The translations under genes and the position numbers were made by a program. Shown piece after piece: positions 1 through 10,593 of a stretch of 64,000 bases of DNA. Within the stretch, counting starts at the first letter, position 1. Each line of letters starts with the position of its first letter. Under the pieces are notes generated by a model that was given only the letters and a program-made list of their open reading frames with translations, did not search any database and had not been told where the DNA came from. Source of the DNA: Knufia peltigerae. Its lineage: Eukaryota; Ascomycota; Eurotiomycetes; Chaetothyriales; Trichomeriaceae. The stretch spans positions 62,001 through 126,000 of the forward strand of contig JAPDRN010000060.1 of the NCBI GenBank assembly GCA_030247855.1, given 5' to 3'.

Positions 1-1172
1 CCACGCATCAACGAGCACACTTCCGGGGAGAGGGCCAAGATCATCCATTTCAAACCTCACAATCCGTTCCTCGTCGGGATAGGAACTTGCTTCATCTGGT
101 TTGGCTGGTTCGCTTTCAACGGTGAGTCTCGTTGTATATATTGTGTTTTGTTTTTGATTTGTATTCTCGAAAAAAGGAAACACATGACTAATACAAAGAG
201 GGAAAAAAAAATAGGCGCAAGCACAGCAAACCTATCGCTTCGGTCGGTGTATGTCGTCGTCAATACCAACCTGGCGGCGTGTGGTGGTGGTATCGGTTGG
301 ACGTTGCTCGAGTATTGGTATACACGGAAATTTAGTATCATTGGATTTTGTTCAGGTATCATTTCCGGACTTGTCGGAATCACACCTGCAGCTGGTTTTG
401 GTAAGTACAAACATACACATAGAGAGAAAACCACACACCAGAAAGAGAGGAAGAGAGAGAAATCCCCCCCTCCTCCTCCTTTCCCTCCTCCTCCTTTCCT
501 GAACGTCCTTACTGACATGGGTTCTTGTGTGGTTTTTTTACAGTACCGGTCTACGTGGCGGCACTGGTCGGTCTCGTCACCTCGACGGCTTGTTTCTTCA
601 CAAACAAGTACAAATATCTCATATCCATCGACGAAGGACTCGACATATTTGCCATCCACGGGGTCGGAGGGTACGTGGGTGATTTGTTGACCGGACTGTT
701 TGCCGCTTCGTTTGTCCCGGCCCTGGACGGCGTCAGCGGTGACGGTTACGCCGGAGGGTGGTGGAACCGACACTGGATCCAGTTGGGTTACCAATTCGCG
801 GGCGCGACGACTTGCGCGGCTTGGAGTTTCGTGGTGAGTTGTATACTACTGTTTGTGATCGACAGGATCCCGGGTTGCAAGTTACGAGTCAAGGAGGAGG
901 ATGAAGCCCGAGGTCTCGATTTCAAGTACCTGTCCGACGCTCATTGGGATGACACGGGAAGAGGTAGTATGAGTATGGCCGTGACCGGCCGAGACGAGGC
1001 GGTCGTCATCACCGAAGGTGTACCCTTTACAGGTTCGGGACCCGGAAGTGAAGACTCGGGTGAGAACGACGAAAGTGGTGGTGATGATACTCGTCATACT
1101 GCCGCCAGAAGAGGCGGAGTAGAGACCACAACGGAGAGGCAGATCACGACAGGACCTATGAAGAGGGAGTGA
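1..1172 (+). CDS. Ammonium transporter (MEP/Amt family), 3' part
   Basis: This is the C-terminal 311 residues of a plasma-membrane ammonium permease; the 5' end lies outside the window. Exons are 1-121, 215-400 and 544-1172, with GT-AG introns that join in frame. Visible family features are the FIWFGWFAFNGAS segment across the first junction, a CGGGIGW turn, a GISGLVGITPAAGFVP segment across the second junction, and the late-helix motif DIFAIHGVGGYVGDLLTG with its conserved pore histidine. The last helix is followed by a hydrophilic cytoplasmic tail of about 100 residues rich in Asp, Glu, Thr and Gly. Fungal MEP genes are usually under nitrogen (GATA-factor) control, but the promoter is not in view. 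Transport of NH4+ is family knowledge; which MEP paralogue this is cannot be decided here. Confidence 0.95.
122..214 (+). other. Intron 1 of the ammonium transporter in view
   Basis: The donor gtgagt follows FN and the acceptor is atag at 211-214. Removal restores a continuous transporter helix (FNGASTANLSLR). A second acag four codons downstream would drop residues from the loop, so the first AG is preferred. Confidence 0.7.
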
Positions 1173-1602
1173 GAAAGAAAACGGGCTCAAAAACTGATCC
1201 GTCCATGACCTGTGTGCTCGACGGTGGTGATTGTTGAAACAATGGTGGTATTGCTGTCCCAATGAGACTATACCTATATACGTACTCTGCACGTCACTCA
1301 AGAATTCTTCCGTACCGATACCGATCCAAGAAAAAGAAAGAAAAAAGAGACCCTAGGTAGGGTGCGGTATACAAGTATATATACCTAGGTATATACCACC
1401 TGACATGATGTATCAGCAACCATGTTGTTCCACATCCTTCCTCTTTTTCTTACAAACGAAGAAGGATCGTCAATCTTCAACCTCTCTCGTCCCTCCAAGT
1501 CTGCCGTTACTAAACGTTTTTGCCATTTGTACAGGTGCTTGCTTTGCAAACAACTACTTGTAAAACTCGTGGAATTTGCAATCCTGTGGGGCAGTATCAA
1601 AA
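1173..1602. other. Convergent 3' intergenic region
   Basis: This lies between the stop codons of the ammonium transporter (+) and the mitochondrial carrier (-). It holds A-rich and TATACCTAGGTATATA-like palindromic sequence near 1369-1398, compatible with 3' UTR and polyadenylation signals. I see no gene. Confidence 0.5.
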
Positions 1603-3019
1603 TCAAATTTCCAAAAACCACTTTGCGCGCTCATAGACATAAAAGCTCGTGGCACCCAGAGGGATGACCTTGATGTACCCGATGGACAGACCCACGAAGA
1701 AGCCCCTCCATCCTCGTTCGAGGAAGATCCTCCTCGCGGTCTCCAATATGGACAACCTGTGTCCGTCACCCACCGCGCCACCGACCTGCATTCTCCTCCG
1801 AATGACCTCCAACGGGTAAGAGGCCGTCTGGGACACCAGCCCGGCCATGGCGCCCGAGGTCAATTCCGCGGGCGCGGTCAGCTGGCTGCGCTGGTAGGCC
1901 CTGGGACGGCCTCCCGAGGCCCCGTCTGGAGGGACGGGGGCCAACGACGTCGACCGTATCACCGTGTACGGAGCCAAGGTCGGGTGCCGGAACAAGTCGC
2001 CAATGGTGTCGTGGGTCAGGAACGACACGCCCGCATAGGGGAGCATCCCGAGCATCGTCGGGGAGAAGCCACGGTAGAAATTGACCAGTCCAGATTTCGG
2101 GGCCGCCCGCTGGGCGAGAGTGGCCGCGGCCGCGGCGACCGGACCACCACCACCACCGTGATGGGGATGTTTGCTGCCGTGTCCTCCGGCCAGCGACTGC
2201 GGCTGGGGTGGTTGCTCGTGGTATATCTGTTGACATATCCGCGACAAGGAGGACCGCGAGTCTCGTTTCGTTTCAAAGGCGAGTCGCACGCGCACGACTT
2301 CGAGGGGGTAAGTGAAGAAGACCGAGGTGATGCCGGCCAGAGACCCCGACAGGAACCGACGGACCGGTGTCTCTTGGTTCTTGTTGTGGATGAGAACGGC
2401 CCGTATTTGTTCGTAGGCCAGGAATTTGATACCCGCGTAAGGGAAGATTCGCAACAGAGTGGCCGAGTGACCACGATACAGGCCGCGGAGACCTTCTGAG
2501 TGATTGATGTCCCGCATCGCTACAAACACACCGGTCCAGCTTCCTGTGTATTTCGCAAATTGTGGGTTCGACGCTTGGAACAAGATCTTGACTCGGTCGA
2601 GGGGTCCGACGACAGTTTTGGCCTTGGAGTGAGGGTTTCGTTAGCCCGCAATTCGCAATTCGCCTTGCGCATTTGCAATGGCATTCAACACGACAGAAAA
2701 CAGAGACGGGCCGGGGCTATGATAAAGTTGTACTCACTGCACATCCTGCCAGACCACCTGCGAAACCACTGCGCAAGACATAATCTAAACTCCTCTTGTC
2801 CAGGTACTTGGGCTCGCCGGGAGCGCGACCGTCATCCTTTCGTGTCACCGCCGCGGGTGTGTTTCTTGAGAATGTGTGTGGTGTTGAAGACGTCGACGAA
2901 GAGGATGTTTGGGATAATGGTGGTTCCTCGAGCAATCTCGAGGGACCTCGGCTTTCCATCTCGGATGGTCGTGTGGGTTGTAATGTCGTTGCTGCATGGC
3001 CTGAAGCTAGAAGAGGCAT
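1603..3019 (-). CDS. Mitochondrial carrier, Leu5/SLC25A42 (coenzyme A transporter) type
   Basis: This predicted six-helix inner-membrane carrier has 433 residues. Exons are 3019-2738 and 2622-1603, and the intron (2737-2623) falls between LAGCA and AKTVV. Three repeats are visible, with signatures PLDRVKILFQ, YPLEVVRVRLAF and YPLEVIRRRMQV. The first repeat, with its KTVVGPLDRVKILFQ, is typical of the yeast Leu5 / human SLC25A42 branch, which imports coenzyme A or its precursors into the matrix. An N-terminal extension of about 80 residues is rich in Ser, Pro and Thr. The loop between repeats two and three carries a low-complexity Gln-Pro/His/Gly/Ala insert (about residues 220-260). A second in-frame Met at residue 21 could be the true start. 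Substrate is inferred from family resemblance only. Confidence 0.88.
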
Positions 3020-3864
3020 TCACTGGCCGTTTGATTCAAAAGAAGCACATCGTGCGGCGGTACGAAAGAAGAACGAGAGGTGAGGGTGTGTGAGCGTGTG
3101 TGAGTCTGTCGCTGTCCGGGATACTATAGGTGGGATGTTTTGGGTGAGAGAGAGGTCCAAAGGTGAAAAGTTTCTTGGTGACGTGAGGAATGACGGTCGA
3201 TGGATGTTGGTGGCTGAGAATCTCGGATAGACAAGACGAGACGAGACCTTACAATGCGAGTCCTAAGTTACAATAACGAGTAACTTGGTTGGTGTGTGTG
3301 TGTGGAGGGATGGAATGAGATGGACTTTACTCTGTATTGTTAGGCCGGTGTTTAGGTGCTGCTGCCGATGCCGAGGAGGGAGTTTTTGTGGCGCATGAAT
3401 TTCGGAGCCTAAAAGCACGCCCGCACTTTTCGGATCCTACACTGTACAATAGTTATCGCTAAGGGTACTGCCTCCCGGTGCTGTAATCCTGGGAAACAAT
3501 CGGAAGAGAAGAAGTGCGAGATCGGGGCACTATCTGGGGCATTTCTTCTCCGTGATCACCCCCCTTACACCAATAGCAGGGCATTTAAAGGCAATCTTTT
3601 CTCCCATCTCGTGGGATCTTTGGGGGTTCCCCGGTTATTCACGGTCCATCCAGACGAGGTTGTGTTTTGTTCAGATCCAAATTTGGATGTGTGAGGGTAT
3701 TCGTGTTTCAAGATCAACATTCTAATGTTCATACCGTCCTATGCTATGCTATGCTACGCATATGCTATTGGCTTGTAATGCAATGTTTTATTAAAATACT
3801 CCGACTTCAACAGCGAATGCAACACGGGGTAGTTGTTTTTGTATGCGTACAATCCACCATATCA
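3020..3864. other. Carrier promoter and receptor 3' flank
   Basis: This holds the 5' flank of the carrier gene and the 3' flank of the Git3-like receptor. Simple sequence includes a TG run near 3293-3303 and a CTATG pentamer repeat near 3739-3758. No gene is recognised. Confidence 0.4.
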
Positions 3865-5724
3865 TCAACGATTTGAATCATGACTTTTTACCTTCTGTAG
3901 ACTTCCTGGTCCGGCATTGTGACCATTACCCAGTCCTGAACTGATTCGAGGCTCCCGTTCGCTGACGTTCGTCGAGATTCTACTCATGCTTGTCCTCCCA
4001 ACTCGTCTCGGCGGGGCGGGAGAGCTCCCAGGTGATACAGGCTCAATTTCTGCAATGGGCGAAGGCACGTCTTCGCTCAGGTGTCTGGAATGAGTAGGAA
4101 ATCGTCTGCTCATATCCACACTTCTCGATCGTCTGCGTGAGGCCAAGTGCGAAAAGGTATCGCTGATTGTACTCGTATGCAGCCACACACTGTCCCTTCG
4201 CCGTCGACCTTCTGCCTCCCACCAATGCACAACCCGCTTTGGCTGGGACTGCTCATGTGCTTCCTGTTGTGAGGTATTTGGAGGACTTTGCTTTCGGTGT
4301 GTTCGTCGGAAAATCGCTCGACTGCGACGGTGCACGGCAGGAAGCGAAAACCTCGAGTTGGAGGCAATCCTTCTCCAAGGCTTCTCGGTCCAAGAGAAAA
4401 GAATGCAGTCGGCTCCGGCTTGGAGCGACAACATGATGACCGACAATATGTTGATCCAGTAAACCGGGTGTTTGACATAGTACTCGTTGTACAATCGGAC
4501 TTGGAACACAAACGGAAATGTCCATACTATGATGTAGACCAGAGGGTACACAAACATGGATCGTAACTGTTTGCGAATCGCCATCCGGGTCCGTCTTAAC
4601 GGGTCCAATCGTTCGCTCGAAACTTTCTCTCGTGTGTTCGGTGCAACGTCCGGTCGTGATACGGGGTCTCTGTGTGGGCTTGCACTCCCGACATCTTGAG
4701 ATGCCTTTCGCCATGGTCTCCCAGAAGGGGCTGCAAACGCCATGTTTGTGTCATCGGACCACGTACTTCCCCACGGGCCCGTCGAAGCAGCCCCGTCATC
4801 AGGGAGGTTCAGCAGTGGTTTGGAGGTGATGAAATTCATGTGGTCCCATGGTTGTAGTTGCTCAGAGGATGGCACCAGCTGTTCAACCGGAGGCGTGGGC
4901 TGCTGTGACATCCTCCTGGACCAGGTTTTTGATGCCATTCCATCATGTCCATTCTGCTCAATGTCGGCGCTACGGAGAGGTACCGACAATTGTCTCGAAT
5001 TTACCGGTGACTCGCTCAGAGACTCTGACTTACCGAGTTTGTCAAACCCGCGAAACTTCAGATGCACATAGATATATATCCACAAATACATGGAGATGAT
5101 GAAGGCAATAATGATGTACCTTGGGACCCAGGAAAGTGCTAGTCTATACCATATCGGACGTTTGGGTAGTGAACAGAAGACGCCTGAAGTAGTGAAAGGT
5201 TTGGGGTTTCGAATGAACGCAAGGCATGAGGCGAGAAGTGGCGGTAAGAGCCAAACAGGCCAGACCCAGTGACGGTAGGGGTACAGTCCTCCTTCTCCAA
5301 CGGCATGGTTTGGTCGCAAGATGTATAACACAGAATGCAAGGCAATGAGGAAGATCGCCATGTCGGCAGCCTCGACGCCGAATGTGAGGAAGAACCCGGT
5401 TGCCTGACAGAATTTGGAGCTGCTCGAGATGTTCCCCTTCGCGAAGAGGACGATGGGAAAAGTAAAGTACCACACAGCCCTGAATGAGTCGCTTATGATC
5501 AGGTTCATAACTAGGATGTGACGGAAACTTCTGCGCATAATGAGAAACCACCGCAGAGTGACCAAGGCGGCTAGCAAACTGAAGCTGGAGCAGCATACTG
5601 CAGCGATGTGGATGGCATGGTTCTGACTCGGTTTCAGAGCGCCTCCGGCTCCGTTGCCGTCACCCAGATAGTCGACGGGTGCATCCCTTGCATTGAGTAG
5701 GGCGTCTGACAACGCCTCCAACAT
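3865..5724 (-). CDS. Git3/Gpr1-like G-protein-coupled receptor
   Basis: This is a single-exon gene of 619 residues. Five closely spaced hydrophobic helices occupy about residues 35-225, beginning at AIHIAAVCCSSFSLLAALV and including LVMNLIISDSFRAVWYF and a conserved FCQATGFFLTFGVEAAD segment. A long cytoplasmic third loop follows (about 225-385, polar, Ser/Pro rich). The last two helices follow (VYPLVYIIVWTFPFVF and INILSVIMLSLQAGADCILF), then a basic, Ser/Arg-rich tail of about 170 residues. This split five-plus-two layout is characteristic of the fungal carbon-sensing receptors (S. cerevisiae Gpr1, S. pombe Git3, Aspergillus GprC/D class), which signal through G-alpha to adenylate cyclase. 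The ligand is unknown. It is divergent from the methyltransferase gene. Confidence 0.87.
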   Translation of the reverse strand: MLEALSDALLNARDAPVDYLGDGNGAGGALKPSQNHAIHIAAVCCSSFSLLAALVTLRWFLIMRRSFRHILVMNLIISDSFRAVWYFTFPIVLFAKGNISSSSKFCQATGFFLTFGVEAADMAIFLIALHSVLYILRPNHAVGEGGLYPYRHWVWPVWLLPPLLASCLAFIRNPKPFTTSGVFCSLPKRPIWYRLALSWVPRYIIIAFIISMYLWIYIYVHLKFRGFDKLGKSESLSESPVNSRQLSVPLRSADIEQNGHDGMASKTWSRRMSQQPTPPVEQLVPSSEQLQPWDHMNFITSKPLLNLPDDGAASTGPWGSTWSDDTNMAFAAPSGRPWRKASQDVGSASPHRDPVSRPDVAPNTREKVSSERLDPLRRTRMAIRKQLRSMFVYPLVYIIVWTFPFVFQVRLYNEYYVKHPVYWINILSVIMLSLQAGADCILFSWTEKPWRRIASNSRFSLPAVHRRSRAIFRRTHRKQSPPNTSQQEAHEQSQPKRVVHWWEAEGRRRRDSVWLHTSTISDTFSHLASRRRSRSVDMSRRFPTHSRHLSEDVPSPIAEIEPVSPGSSPAPPRRVGRTSMSRISTNVSEREPRISSGLGNGHNAGPGSLQKVKSHDSNR

Positions 5725-6762
5725 GTCGCTGGGCGTCAGGAAGAATAAGGTGTGTCAATGGTGATCTATTGAGATGGCGACCCGCGATACCAGACGCGAC
5801 ATTGTGAACAGATCGAAGCTGTAGCTGTCGTTATTCTAATTGCAACTGTCGAGGCAAAGGTCCATAATTTGTTTGGAAATATGTGTTATTGGAATGCCCT
5901 TTGGTTTGCGAAACGCGAAGCACCTGAAGTACACAGGAAGGGGCCTGAATTACGAGCCAAGTCACAAGTTGAAGGGAAAAAGGACAGGGATGGAGGATGA
6001 AAAAGGTCAATATCAACATCGTGCCGTTAGTGAAATGCCCATTCAATTCAAAGTAGGTTGTAGTCTATAATGGGCCGCATGTCAAAAGCATTTACCGAAG
6101 GGGGCGTGCGCCATTCAGTAAGAGGCTGGGCAATGCTCGCTCGTAGGAAGGCGGGCAGACAGCCGCAAAGTAGAAAACCTGTTATTCGAAGGAGCAAAGG
6201 CCATCGTTTGCATTGGCGCCGAGATCCTCTCAAGGTCTGTGCAAATGGTCCAAGCATGAGGCGCGTTGGTTTACTGTAGATTCATCGAAGTGGGTGAAGG
6301 GACATGGACGAAAAGGATCTTAAAAGTGAAAAGGGAAAAGGGAAAAGTGGATTGAGACTGCACTAACCTAAATCGGGTTCCGTGATCGGTCTAAACCAAA
6401 CCCGGTTAGTTGATCTGATCTATTGTCCTCATCGACAAGAAAAAGTCTTTGGGAACAATATTGATCTGTGCCAGATGGTTACCGCCGCTACTCGTATCTC
6501 TCTCATACAATACTCTTCTTCCTAATGCTTAGATCCGATCCTCTTTTTCTCTTTCGGTCTTTCCACTTTTTCTCTCGCTAGCACGAGTATTGTATTGTAC
6601 AGGGAAGGCCATCAAAGATCACAGATCTTTAGATCGGATATCCTAGATCCCACGCTACCGCCTAGTTACACTGGCCCTTGCGTTTCGTGGTCCAGATCCC
6701 TGACATACCGCAATATGACTTGGATCATATTAGCATGAGGTGCGAATGCCTGCTTAACGCCG
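5725..6762. promoter_or_regulatory. Divergent intergenic region, receptor / methyltransferase
   Basis: These 1038 bases lie between two divergent genes and probably hold both promoters. I see a GAAAAGG-type purine repeat near 6325-6346 and a long pyrimidine-rich tract (about 6538-6580) upstream of the methyltransferase, of the kind common in fungal promoters. Open frames around 6048-6279 have no recognisable domain. Confidence 0.45.
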
Positions 6763-7941
6763 ATGTCAACACGTCCAATTCTTTACAGCAGTGAAGCTGG
6801 AAGCACTTTCCTGATCGATATACCGTCATCCATCCAACATGGCCAGTGTTCATCATTTTCACCGAGAAGCCGTCCTCCTCTCCAAAGCCCATATCCCAAC
6901 ACTGAGCCCAAAGGATCTAAACGCGTCGCTGCTTTGAACGCAGTACCTGTTCACGAGCAAAAGTACCATGCCTCAATCCAAGAACAGATATCTTCCGCTC
7001 TAAATGAGATTGATGAACACGTCTCGAACGATGGTCTATCTTGGTACCGACACCGAGGGTCCATGTCAACTCCGCCAGACCGGGAATATCCCGGGCAAGC
7101 CACCTTGTCCTTAGCAGAACCTACCTGTTTGATAGCGGTGAGCACAGACCCTATAGTTCCTATCATTTTGTCGAGCACGGAACAGCGCAGCAAGTTTGCT
7201 TCCCTCGACGCGTTGCGCCGTGTGGTTGTCCACAATCCTGGCGATGACGCTTCGGTTGTGGAAACAATAGACAACGGAGACTATCTCATCCCGCCTCGAT
7301 CTACATTCATCTATTCAACCTTGCAGCTGGGACACCAGGCCTGGTCGGATTGGCAGCATCTGGCGTCCTCGAATTATAGGTTCGATCTGATTCTCATGGA
7401 TCCGCCGTGGACTAATAGATCGGTCCGGCATGCTGGCCACTATAGAACTGCTGAAGACCAGAGTAGTGATCCATTTGAACAGGCCATCCAAATCGTAGAG
7501 ACCAGTCTCTCCCCGCAAGGACTCGTCGCGATCTGGATCACGAACAAAGCCTCCATCCGCGCTAATGTGGTCCAGACCTTCGGGTCGATGGGGTTTTATC
7601 TGGTGGAGGAATGGATATGGATCAAAGTCACGACACATGGTCAGCCCGTCACCCCCTTGGACGGACTATGGAGAAGACCGTATGAGATCCTCTTGTTGTT
7701 TCAAAAGCGGCAGGCGGGTGTGGACGTGAAGACTCGTCGTCGCATTATTGCTGCGGTACCTGATCTCCATTCGAGGAAACCTTGTCTGAAAGTGTTGCTT
7801 GAAGAACTTTTACCCCGACAACCACAGGTTCTTGAACTGTTTGCCAGGAATTTAACGGCTGGTTGGTATTCATGGGGCGATGAAGTCCTCAAATTCCAGC
7901 ATGAGATGCATTGGATCAGATCAGAGGAGTGTAAAACATGA
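6763..7941 (+). CDS. MT-A70 family N6-adenine methyltransferase, METTL4-like
   Basis: This is a single exon of 392 residues. The MT-A70 catalytic motif DPPW is at residues 213-216 in the context FDLILMDPPWTNRSV, which resembles the METTL4 branch (DPPW followed by N-x-S-V) more than METTL3/IME4. Downstream segments fit the Rossmann methyltransferase core: GLVAIWITNKASIR, then FYLVEEWIWIKVT and a GLWRRPYEILLLFQ strand, ending with the C-terminal VLELFARNLTAGWYSWGDEVLKF. Family knowledge says METTL4 proteins use S-adenosylmethionine to methylate adenine N6 in U2 snRNA or, in some lineages, DNA. The substrate in this fungus is unknown. The N-terminal 190 residues are poorly conserved. The start is the first Met in frame. 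Confidence 0.85.
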   Translation: MSTRPILYSSEAGSTFLIDIPSSIQHGQCSSFSPRSRPPLQSPYPNTEPKGSKRVAALNAVPVHEQKYHASIQEQISSALNEIDEHVSNDGLSWYRHRGSMSTPPDREYPGQATLSLAEPTCLIAVSTDPIVPIILSSTEQRSKFASLDALRRVVVHNPGDDASVVETIDNGDYLIPPRSTFIYSTLQLGHQAWSDWQHLASSNYRFDLILMDPPWTNRSVRHAGHYRTAEDQSSDPFEQAIQIVETSLSPQGLVAIWITNKASIRANVVQTFGSMGFYLVEEWIWIKVTTHGQPVTPLDGLWRRPYEILLLFQKRQAGVDVKTRRRIIAAVPDLHSRKPCLKVLLEELLPRQPQVLELFARNLTAGWYSWGDEVLKFQHEMHWIRSEECKT

Positions 7942-8322
7942 ACCATAGACTTCCACCCCCCGTATCGCCAGTACCGAGATGGTGTCGATGTTGAGTGTGC
8001 CTCGTGTATCTGGATCAATGTTATCATCACCTTTGATGTCTACCTTGATTCACATCCTTGGATGATTTATTACTGGACGAGGAGAATGGCAGCCACCCGC
8101 CTGTGGCACTCAAAGCCACCACCGCCACTATTTGATTTAGAGAGACGGAGCCATAATTGGCAGGTAAACCGACCCTTGACTCCGACCGTTGACGCAATTA
8201 CTCTGCAGCCTCGTCCCGCTCACCACGAGGCTCGATATTTACAAATCCCTCCCCTACTCATTGTCGCACTCTTTCTCACGATCTCGTACCACACTCACAG
8301 TCCCACGACCAATCTTTACAGC
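7942..8322. other. Methyltransferase 3' end and UCH promoter
   Basis: These 381 bases lie between two genes in the same direction. Pyrimidine-rich sequence at about 8250-8320 immediately precedes the UCH start codon, as in many fungal promoters. No further gene is seen. Confidence 0.4.
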
Positions 8323-9178
8323 ATGGCCGACGTCGACGTCCCCGCCGGTCGCAAGGCATTTGTGCCTCTAGGTACGGCCCGTTTCCCCCGGGGGTTACAT
8401 CCACGCGCCTCGTCAACTTTGGCCTGCGACCACGGAGTGTATCATGACTGACATTCTCGGTCTGCTTTGAACAGAAAACAACCCCGAAGTGATGACCCAC
8501 CTCGTCCGACAACTCGGCCTGTCCCCCGCCCTCGAGTTCCACGACGTCTACTCCCTGACCGAGCCCGGCCTTCTGGCCTTCCTGCCCCGGCCCGCCGTGG
8601 CCCTGTTGCTCGTTTTCCCCGTGACGTCCAATTACGAAAAGTTTCGAGCGGCCGAAGACTCCTCCAGACCCGAATACACCGGCTCGGGGCCGGAAGAGGA
8701 GGTGGTCTGGTTCAAACAGACGATCCGTAACGCTTGTGGGTTGATCGGGCTCTTGCACGCCGTCACCAACGGCGCGGCCCGTGACCAGATCGCCCCCGGG
8801 AGTGACCTGGACACACTCCTCCGACAGGCCATCCCCCTCTCGCCCGTCGACCGAGCGGACCTGCTGTACAACAGCAAGGCACTGGAGAGCGCTCACGCCT
8901 CGGCCGCCGCAAAGGGGGACACGTCCGCCCCGGACGCCGAGGAGAACGTGGACCTCCACTTCGTCGCGTTCGTCAAGGACGAAAAGACCGGGGAGTTGTG
9001 GGAACTCGACGGGAGGAGAAAGGGTCCCATCAAGCGAGGTCGCCTGGACCCCCAAGACGACGTGCTCAGCGAAAGGGGCCAGGAGCTGGGAGTGCAGGCC
9101 TTCTTGAAACGAGAGGAACAAGCCGGGGGTGGAGAGATGCGCTTCAGCGTCGTCATGTTGGGTCCGAGTTTTGCATGA
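8323..9178 (+). CDS. Ubiquitin carboxyl-terminal hydrolase, UCH-L3/Yuh1 type
   Basis: This cysteine peptidase releases small adducts from the ubiquitin or Nedd8/Rub1 C terminus. Exons are 8323-8371 and 8475-9178, giving 250 residues. The first exon encodes only 16 residues, and the splice restores VPLENNPEVM, which is the start of the UCH domain. Catalytic elements are visible: oxyanion Gln98 in FKQTI, nucleophile Cys104 in RNACGLIGLLHAV, His178 in DLHFVAFV and Asp195 in WELDGRRKGPI. Length matches the family (about 230-250). GC content and codon use are higher than in the neighbouring methyltransferase, and a long antisense reading frame results, which I regard as a shadow. Confidence 0.95.
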
Positions 9179-9441
9179 AACAGCATTAAAAAAGAACCGG
9201 AAAAACCTACAGTCGATACAGAACTATGAAGGAATGGGTTACAGAGGAATATTTGCATTGCACGGCCCAAAAGATGGCTGGCCGTCCAGACATAGCACCA
9301 AAAAGTCACGAATTGATGCGATTTATGAATTAAGAAAATAAAAACACGAAGAGGGAAGGCTTTCTCAAGATCAGGACAACGCTGTATTGTACAAAAACTA
9401 TCAAAATAGTACGAATGGGCCGTTGGTCGTGGACCATCTTA

Positions 9442-10593
9442 TTAGCTGGCACCTATCGAACCCATGGGTTTCGATTGATCTGTCCCTTCACGCTCTTCAG
9501 GTTGTTCAATTTCCTTCTCCATCTTACTGGGTACATCCTCGTCATTCTTGGGATTGTGCTGTGGCTTGTCCTGCTTCGTGGCTTCTTCGTGCACTTCCTT
9601 ATCCCGTGCGTCATCAGCTTCCTCCTCTTGCTCTCTCTGAATCTCCTCGACCGCGGCATTGGCTCGGTTGGCCTTTCTTGCTCGGCGGGTATTTCGAACA
9701 TCCCAAAGACCTTCCAGGTCCATCTCTAGTCTCTTCTGCTCGGTGAACATTTGTACCACGATCCGGGGCGAGTTGATTCGACTACCGAACCCGACGTAAT
9801 CGTCCGGCGGGTTGATATATTCGTCCTCTTCGTCCTCGGCAAACTCGTCCGGCAAGGGTTTGGAGTCGGCTACCGAGCTCTCCGTGACGGTCTGCTCCTC
9901 TGGGAGAACAGCCTCGTCTACGGGACCCATGTTCACACAGATCCATCCTGTGGTGATGCCGTCGTCGCTGTCGCGCGTGGCCATTGTGTTGCCCACGCTC
10001 TGGGCAAGTTTCATCCTGCGCGCCTTTCTGCGCAGCTTCAGTTTGAGCTCATTGCGGCCCAGAAGTCCGTCGGCAAACGGGCGCAGTTTGTACTCTTTTC
10101 GAGCCCAGCGGCAGAAACGGTCTGCGGAAACATTGAGATGCTTGACGCTGCGAGCGGTGCCGATCACCATGATGAGATTGGCGCCCAGCGCGGGCGGAGG
10201 ATCAATGTGTCGCAGGTCTAACAGGGTGAGATTATCGAGGCCGATCTGGGTGGATAGATGGTCGAGAACAGACGAGAGGATCTGTGGTGGATTATCTGGG
10301 AGAGGTGGGATCTCTTGAAGCGCAAGCAGAGGAGATGTAGGCACCGGAGGCTCTGGGTCTTCGACTTCTAGATACCATGGTACATATTCGGACTGGGTTG
10401 AATTCGATGAAGGTTCAAGAGACTGGCGGAGAGGGGAGATGTGGCTAAATGTTCTGGAATGAATATAGAGAGGTCGGGATAGTGGTGCGAGAGTGTTGCG
10501 GGCTGGGAGGTTTATGCCGGCGAGCGAGGTGAATGCTTCGAGGACAGACCGGCGGCAAGATATGCAGCGTGAGAGAGAGAGGGTGCGGTGCAT
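9442..10593 (-). CDS. Atp25-like mitochondrial protein, RsfS domain only
   Basis: This is a single exon of 383 residues. The N terminus (MHRTLSLSRCISCRRS) is basic and Ser-rich, like a mitochondrial presequence. A ribosome-silencing-factor (RsfS) domain lies at about residues 115-220, with LTLLDLRHIDPPPALGANLI, then VIGTARSVKHLNVSADRFCRWAR and a basic KLKLRRKARRMKLAQS helix. A segment with GWICVNMG follows. This order is that of the N-terminal half of yeast/fungal Atp25, whose RsfS part acts on the mitochondrial ribosome. The C-terminal M-domain that stabilises ATP9/OLI1 mRNA in yeast is absent: the last 100 residues are charged and Lys/Glu/Gln-rich, with no recognisable fold. The gene is divergent from the coiled-coil gene. 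Confidence 0.85.
   Translation of the reverse strand: MHRTLSLSRCISCRRSVLEAFTSLAGINLPARNTLAPLSRPLYIHSRTFSHISPLRQSLEPSSNSTQSEYVPWYLEVEDPEPPVPTSPLLALQEIPPLPDNPPQILSSVLDHLSTQIGLDNLTLLDLRHIDPPPALGANLIMVIGTARSVKHLNVSADRFCRWARKEYKLRPFADGLLGRNELKLKLRRKARRMKLAQSVGNTMATRDSDDGITTGWICVNMGPVDEAVLPEEQTVTESSVADSKPLPDEFAEDEEDEYINPPDDYVGFGSRINSPRIVVQMFTEQKRLEMDLEGLWDVRNTRRARKANRANAAVEEIQREQEEEADDARDKEVHEEATKQDKPQHNPKNDEDVPSKMEKEIEQPEEREGTDQSKPMGSIGAS

Noticed and set aside
1576..2499. 307-codon open frame on the + strand
   Set aside because: Antisense to the mitochondrial carrier, Arg-rich translation without any motif.
8276..9121. 281-codon open frame on the - strand
   Set aside because: Antisense to the high-GC ubiquitin hydrolase gene; no domain.
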